Positions 5,444-8,259 of a DNA stretch of 8,259 bases are shown here, piece by piece. Position 1 is the first letter of the stretch, and every line of letters begins with the position of its first letter. Origin of the DNA: Humisphaera sp. Its GTDB lineage: Bacteria; Planctomycetota; Phycisphaerae; Tepidisphaerales; Tepidisphaeraceae. The DNA lies in assembly GCA_025351525.1 (NCBI GenBank), contig JANXVV010000376.1:1-8259 (forward strand), in the 5' to 3' direction. Below the pieces are notes generated by a model, which was given only the letters and a program-made list of their open reading frames with translations, made no database searches and was not told the DNA's origin. The position numbers and the translations under genes were made by a program.

Positions 5444-6661
5444 GTGCTCACCTCCGACCAATGCATCATCTCCTTCCACCACGGCGTCGCCTCGCCCGAT
5501 AAGCTCACCCGCCGTACGCACGCCCATTACGTTCCCTACGCCGAGCGGATGCTGGCCGTCTATCGGCATGGTGTCGGGCGTATTCGCCGGGAATTGCATC
5601 GTGCGGTTCAATCCATTTTGGCGGATGAACCGGATTGCGATCGCCGTCGGGTCGACGCGTTTTGCAAGCTGCTCGATGATGCCGGTGACTTTGACAAGGA
5701 CAAGCACGGTGAAGCATCGAAACTCCGCGTGAAAGTGTTCAGCCTCGCCGCCAAATACCATCCGCTGGTGACCGCGGTCGATACGATGTTCGATCGCACC
5801 GAAGCGGAAGTGAAAAGTCTCATCGCGTCGGAGCTGCGGATGGAGTGGCCGGTGATCGACGCCGCGCTGTATGCGGATGTGATCGATCAGCAGCGATTGA
5901 ACGCGCCGCCGACGTTGGAGAATCCGGCGGATCTGCTTTCCCGCTACAACGTCGCGCAGCTGCAGGCCTGCCTGTATCGGGCGACGCACTTGAGCATTCA
6001 GACGGCGACTGATTTCGCGGCCATCGTCCGCCGTGCCAAACTGTGCGGGCTGCTGCTGGACATCCGCCGGCTCGATACGGCTGAGCATCGGATCGATCTT
6101 TCCGGTCCTGCGTCCATCCTCCGCGAATCTCGCCGCTACGGCATCCTTTTCGCCCGCTTCATTCCCACGCTGCTGGCCTGCCGTGGATGGCAACTGCGGG
6201 CCAGCCTCATCACGCCGTGGGGTCGGACGGCTGAGCTTCGCATCACCAGTGAAGACGGCTACCGCTCGCACCTTCCACCGCCGGCCTCGTTCGATTCGGA
6301 AGTGGAGCGGGCATTGGCCGGGAAGTGGGGTGAATCGCGAAACGGTTGGCGACTGTTGCGGGATGCGGGGATTTTGCACGAAGGCCAGACGACTTTCGTC
6401 CCCGATTTTATGCTGAAGCACGAGGATGGGCGGGAGGCGTTTCTGGAGATCGTCGGCTTTTGGACGCCGGAATATCTGGACGCCAAGCGGAAGACGATCG
6501 CGAAGTTTGCCGGGCGGAACATTCTGCTGGCCGTGCCGAAAAGAACCGCCAAAGTAAGCGCGGCGGGGATCGGTGTGGTCGTCTACAAAACGCGGATCAA
6601 ACCTGAAGAGGTGGTGGAGGCGGTGGAGCGGATGGATTTACGTGGATTGCTCCGGCCTTGA
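5444..6661 (+). CDS. DUF790 family protein, Bax1-like nuclease
   Basis: This 405-residue protein resembles Bax1 (DUF790), which in archaea binds the XPB helicase and cuts DNA at bubble or flap structures in nucleotide-excision-type repair. Visible features are the N-terminal MLTSDQCIISFHHGVASPDKL; a helical middle with LLSRYNVAQLQACLYRATHL, the family's YN.A..QA.LYRAT signature; and a C-terminal restriction-like nuclease core with FDSEVERAL (E286), VPDFML (D321) and FLEIVGFWTPEYLDAKRKTI (E335). The core has E-I-V where a textbook PD-(D/E)XK enzyme has E-x-K, so any catalytic lysine must come from elsewhere. The start is GTG; the frame is closed by TGA at 5387-5389 with no ATG between. The usual XPB-type helicase neighbour is absent: upstream lies a divergent TA operon and downstream a convergent acyltransferase. 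The last 65 nt overlap that convergent gene. Confidence 0.82.
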   Translation: MLTSDQCIISFHHGVASPDKLTRRTHAHYVPYAERMLAVYRHGVGRIRRELHRAVQSILADEPDCDRRRVDAFCKLLDDAGDFDKDKHGEASKLRVKVFSLAAKYHPLVTAVDTMFDRTEAEVKSLIASELRMEWPVIDAALYADVIDQQRLNAPPTLENPADLLSRYNVAQLQACLYRATHLSIQTATDFAAIVRRAKLCGLLLDIRRLDTAEHRIDLSGPASILRESRRYGILFARFIPTLLACRGWQLRASLITPWGRTAELRITSEDGYRSHLPPPASFDSEVERALAGKWGESRNGWRLLRDAGILHEGQTTFVPDFMLKHEDGREAFLEIVGFWTPEYLDAKRKTIAKFAGRNILLAVPKRTAKVSAAGIGVVVYKTRIKPEEVVEAVERMDLRGLLRP

Positions 6662-7892
6662 GCGGGGCGCGTTTGCCGGAACTGCCGGTGAACGGTTTCT
6701 CCACGAACAGATGGGCCACGTAGGCGATTCCGAGCGGCACGAGGGCGAGGAAGACTAATCCCAAAGGAGCCGAGCCGGGGAATTTTCCCTCGGCGTATCT
6801 TGCCCACCACGGGGTCAGGAAAATGACGATCGGCCAATGGGTCACGTAGAGCGTGTACGAAAAATCGCCGAGCCCTTTCAGCTTGTTCAGGATCGTCAAC
6901 TTCACGCCCTGCTGTTGCAGATAGAAGCCGAGCGAAATGGCTCCGCAGAATCCGATCCCGGCGAGAGACGCTTTGATGACTTCGGGCGCGCCGGAGATGA
7001 ACATCGCTCCCAGGGCCAAGGTCAATGGGGCGAGCGATTTGAAGGAGATGCGGAGTCGACCGGCGTAGACGTCTGCGAGCAACACGCCGCACCACCAGGC
7101 GGGGAGCGCGCCGAATACGCGGCGGGGGAGCGACAACATGCCCCAGCCGGCAAACGGATACGCGGCATCTTGTATCCCCGGCCAGTCGCCGGGCAGCCGA
7201 GTCATCAGAAACGCAACCAACACAAACCCGGTGGCCAGCGCGATCGAGCGCCGGCTGAATCGCCAGAGCAGCGGGTAGAGCATGTAGAACCACCACTCGT
7301 AGGCCAGTGACCAGAGCGGATTGTCGGTGCCCCAGACCTGCGTGTGCATCTGCATGAGAAACGTCAGATTGCCGAACAGGGTGGGAAGGCGATGGTTGTA
7401 TCGCATGGCATCGGGCAGGGCGGAAAAGTCGACGCCTCGGCCCACATAGAATTGGTAAAATCCCATCGCCGTTCCGGCGCGGTCAAAGAGCCAGGTGATG
7501 AGAATCGCCGCCAGCAGCGGGGGGTATAGTCGGCGGATGCGGCGATAGACGAATTCACCCCAGCCGAACGTTGCGGTGGCGGGATCTTTTTGCAGTTGCC
7601 GGGCGAAGCGGAGATGGATGACGAAGCCGGAGAGGACGAAAAAAAAGATGACGGCGAGGTGACCGTAGCGGAAGGCGTGTTCGAGCAGGCCGAGAATTCG
7701 CCGCCAGGTGGGGCCGCTGGTGTCGGCGACGGGAACCCAGGTGACGTGGCGCAGCAGGACGTACAGCGCCGCGATGCCGCGCGTGCCGTCGAGGAACCGG
7801 GTGCTGGGTTGGCTGGGGTTCAGCAACGGCACATCCGGCGCGGCGGATTTTGAAGTTGTCTGCGACAGCGTCGCGGGCGGACCGGCTCCCAT
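6597..7892 (-). CDS. Acyltransferase-3 family membrane protein (OafA/YrhL-like)
   Basis: This 431-residue protein belongs to the family that moves acyl groups (often acetyl) onto extracytoplasmic sugars such as O-antigen, exopolysaccharide or peptidoglycan. After a variable cytoplasmic lead (1-30) comes FLDGTRGIAALYVLLRHV, with the family's R-x10-H pair (R38, H49). Then follow HLAVIFFFVLSGFVI, YRRIRRLYPPLLAAILI, WSLAYEWWFYMLYPLLW (the counterpart of the SLSVEEQFY motif) and, near the end, FSYTLYVTHWPIVIFL and a final helix before VEKPF. About ten membrane segments are apparent. The ATG at 7892 follows AAGGG with 6-nt spacing. The C-terminal tail after VEKPF is proline-rich (SAPPPPPPLQV) and is encoded by the strand opposite the Bax1 3' end, so it is probably not functionally constrained. 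The acceptor cannot be told from the window. Confidence 0.87.
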   Translation of the reverse strand: MGAGPPATLSQTTSKSAAPDVPLLNPSQPSTRFLDGTRGIAALYVLLRHVTWVPVADTSGPTWRRILGLLEHAFRYGHLAVIFFFVLSGFVIHLRFARQLQKDPATATFGWGEFVYRRIRRLYPPLLAAILITWLFDRAGTAMGFYQFYVGRGVDFSALPDAMRYNHRLPTLFGNLTFLMQMHTQVWGTDNPLWSLAYEWWFYMLYPLLWRFSRRSIALATGFVLVAFLMTRLPGDWPGIQDAAYPFAGWGMLSLPRRVFGALPAWWCGVLLADVYAGRLRISFKSLAPLTLALGAMFISGAPEVIKASLAGIGFCGAISLGFYLQQQGVKLTILNKLKGLGDFSYTLYVTHWPIVIFLTPWWARYAEGKFPGSAPLGLVFLALVPLGIAYVAHLFVEKPFTGSSGKRAPLKAGAIHVNPSAPPPPPPLQV

Positions 7893-8065
7893 ACAGTACC
7901 CTTATCGTAATAATCGGCGGGGTGAGTCAGTTCCGTTCATCACCTTCTCCGGGTCGATTCGGCGCGGTGATTTTAGTGATGCTGATATTATTGGAAGGGG
8001 GTCGCGGGACAATTCGGTATTTTCTTCAACGCGATTATTCTGGAAGTTTGACGAAAATGCAGTGG

Positions 8066-8095
8066 TTGGACGTTCTGTCGCTTCATCGCTACACT
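8066..8095 (+). promoter_or_regulatory. Candidate sigma-70-type promoter of the sulfur-carrier gene
   Basis: TTGGAC (8066-8071) and TACACT (8090-8095) are separated by 18 nt. The predicted start near 8102 leaves a leader of about 36 nt containing AGGAAAG (8124-8130), 7 nt before the ATG. Confidence 0.4.
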
Positions 8096-8137
8096 AGCTC
8101 AGAAGTGACACTCGACCAGAATCAGGAAAGAACACCC

Positions 8138-8259
8138 ATGAGCGTGAAAGTCCGAATCCCCTCGCCTCTTCGCAGTTACACCGGCGGCGCTGATGTTGTG
8201 GAAGCCGAAGGTGCCAGCGTGGGCGACGTGCTGAACGGTTTGAAAGACAAAGCCGCCGG
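8138..8259 (+). CDS. MoaD/ThiS-family sulfur-carrier protein, CysO-like (3' end beyond right edge)
   Basis: The first 40 residues, MSVKVRIPSPLRSYTG followed by GADVVEAEGASVGDVLNGL, form the opening of a ubiquitin-like MoaD/ThiS fold: strand 1, the SYTGG turn, strand 2, then the helix after VGDVL. The R-I-P-x-x-L-R-x-x-T-G-G pattern is more like CysO, the thiocarboxylate donor for cysteine synthesis, than canonical MoaD, but MoaD cannot be excluded without the C-terminus, which should end in Gly-Gly. AGGAAAG lies 7 nt before the ATG and supports the start. Partner genes (a MoeB/ThiF-like activating enzyme or CysM-like synthase) would be to the right. Confidence 0.8.
   Translation, partial: MSVKVRIPSPLRSYTGGADVVEAEGASVGDVLNGLKDKAA

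Noticed and set aside
5360..6421. Long open frame (353 codons) on the minus strand opposite the Bax1-like gene
   Set aside because: It is a high-GC antisense shadow: rich in Arg, His and Gln with no recognisable motif, while the plus strand carries clear family signatures.
7893..8065. Possible small gene upstream of the sulfur-carrier gene
   Set aside because: The plus frame through here is a continuation of an antisense frame of the acyltransferase, with no start signal or family likeness; the region looks like ordinary divergent intergenic DNA.

Overview
The window is GC-rich and gene-dense. It reads best as a chromosomal segment of a planctomycete-like bacterium. That is an inference from three things: a secreted protein joining squalene-cyclase-type repeats to DUF4159-like domains, a split ImuA/ImuB mutasome pair, and palindromic and short tandem repeats of a type I associate with planctomycete intergenic DNA. 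No rRNA, tRNA, CRISPR array or intact transposase was seen.

Layout. (1) 1-1176, minus strand: imuA followed by imuB, with imuB running off the left edge. These are accessory factors of error-prone translesion synthesis. imuB starts inside the 3' end of imuA (92-nt overlap), and a short tandem repeat lies in frame within its N-terminal coding region. (2) 1177-1621: intergenic DNA with a REPIN-like inverted pair of palindromes, a possible palindromic operator in front of imuA, and the leader of the next gene. (3) 1622-3973, plus strand: a 783-residue predicted secreted protein with an alpha/alpha-toroid N-terminal half and two tandem DUF4159-like domains. (4) 3974-5350: a small-gene region with signs of decay. 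It holds an antitoxin fused in frame to a stump of a PIN toxin, a truncated orphan N-terminal domain (4468-4698), and a complete Phd-type antitoxin/VapC pair whose toxin lacks one conserved acidic residue. (5) 5444-6661, plus strand: a DUF790/Bax1-like nuclease, whose 3' end overlaps a convergent acyltransferase-3 gene (6597-7892, minus). (6) 8138-right edge: the start of a MoaD/ThiS-family sulfur-carrier protein, closest in feel to CysO.

Functional reading. The left end is DNA damage tolerance, and Bax1 belongs to a nuclease family known from archaeal XPB-linked repair. The middle is a toxin-antitoxin and gene-remnant region of the kind that accumulates by horizontal exchange and decay. The acyltransferase probably modifies an envelope glycan, and the sulfur carrier belongs to a separate biosynthetic unit continuing to the right. 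Three genes in the middle (4468 plus, 5350 minus, 5444 plus) have a good -10 hexamer only 6-7 nt before the start codon, which suggests leaderless mRNAs. The flanking genes at 548, 1622 and 8138 have ordinary Shine-Dalgarno sequences.
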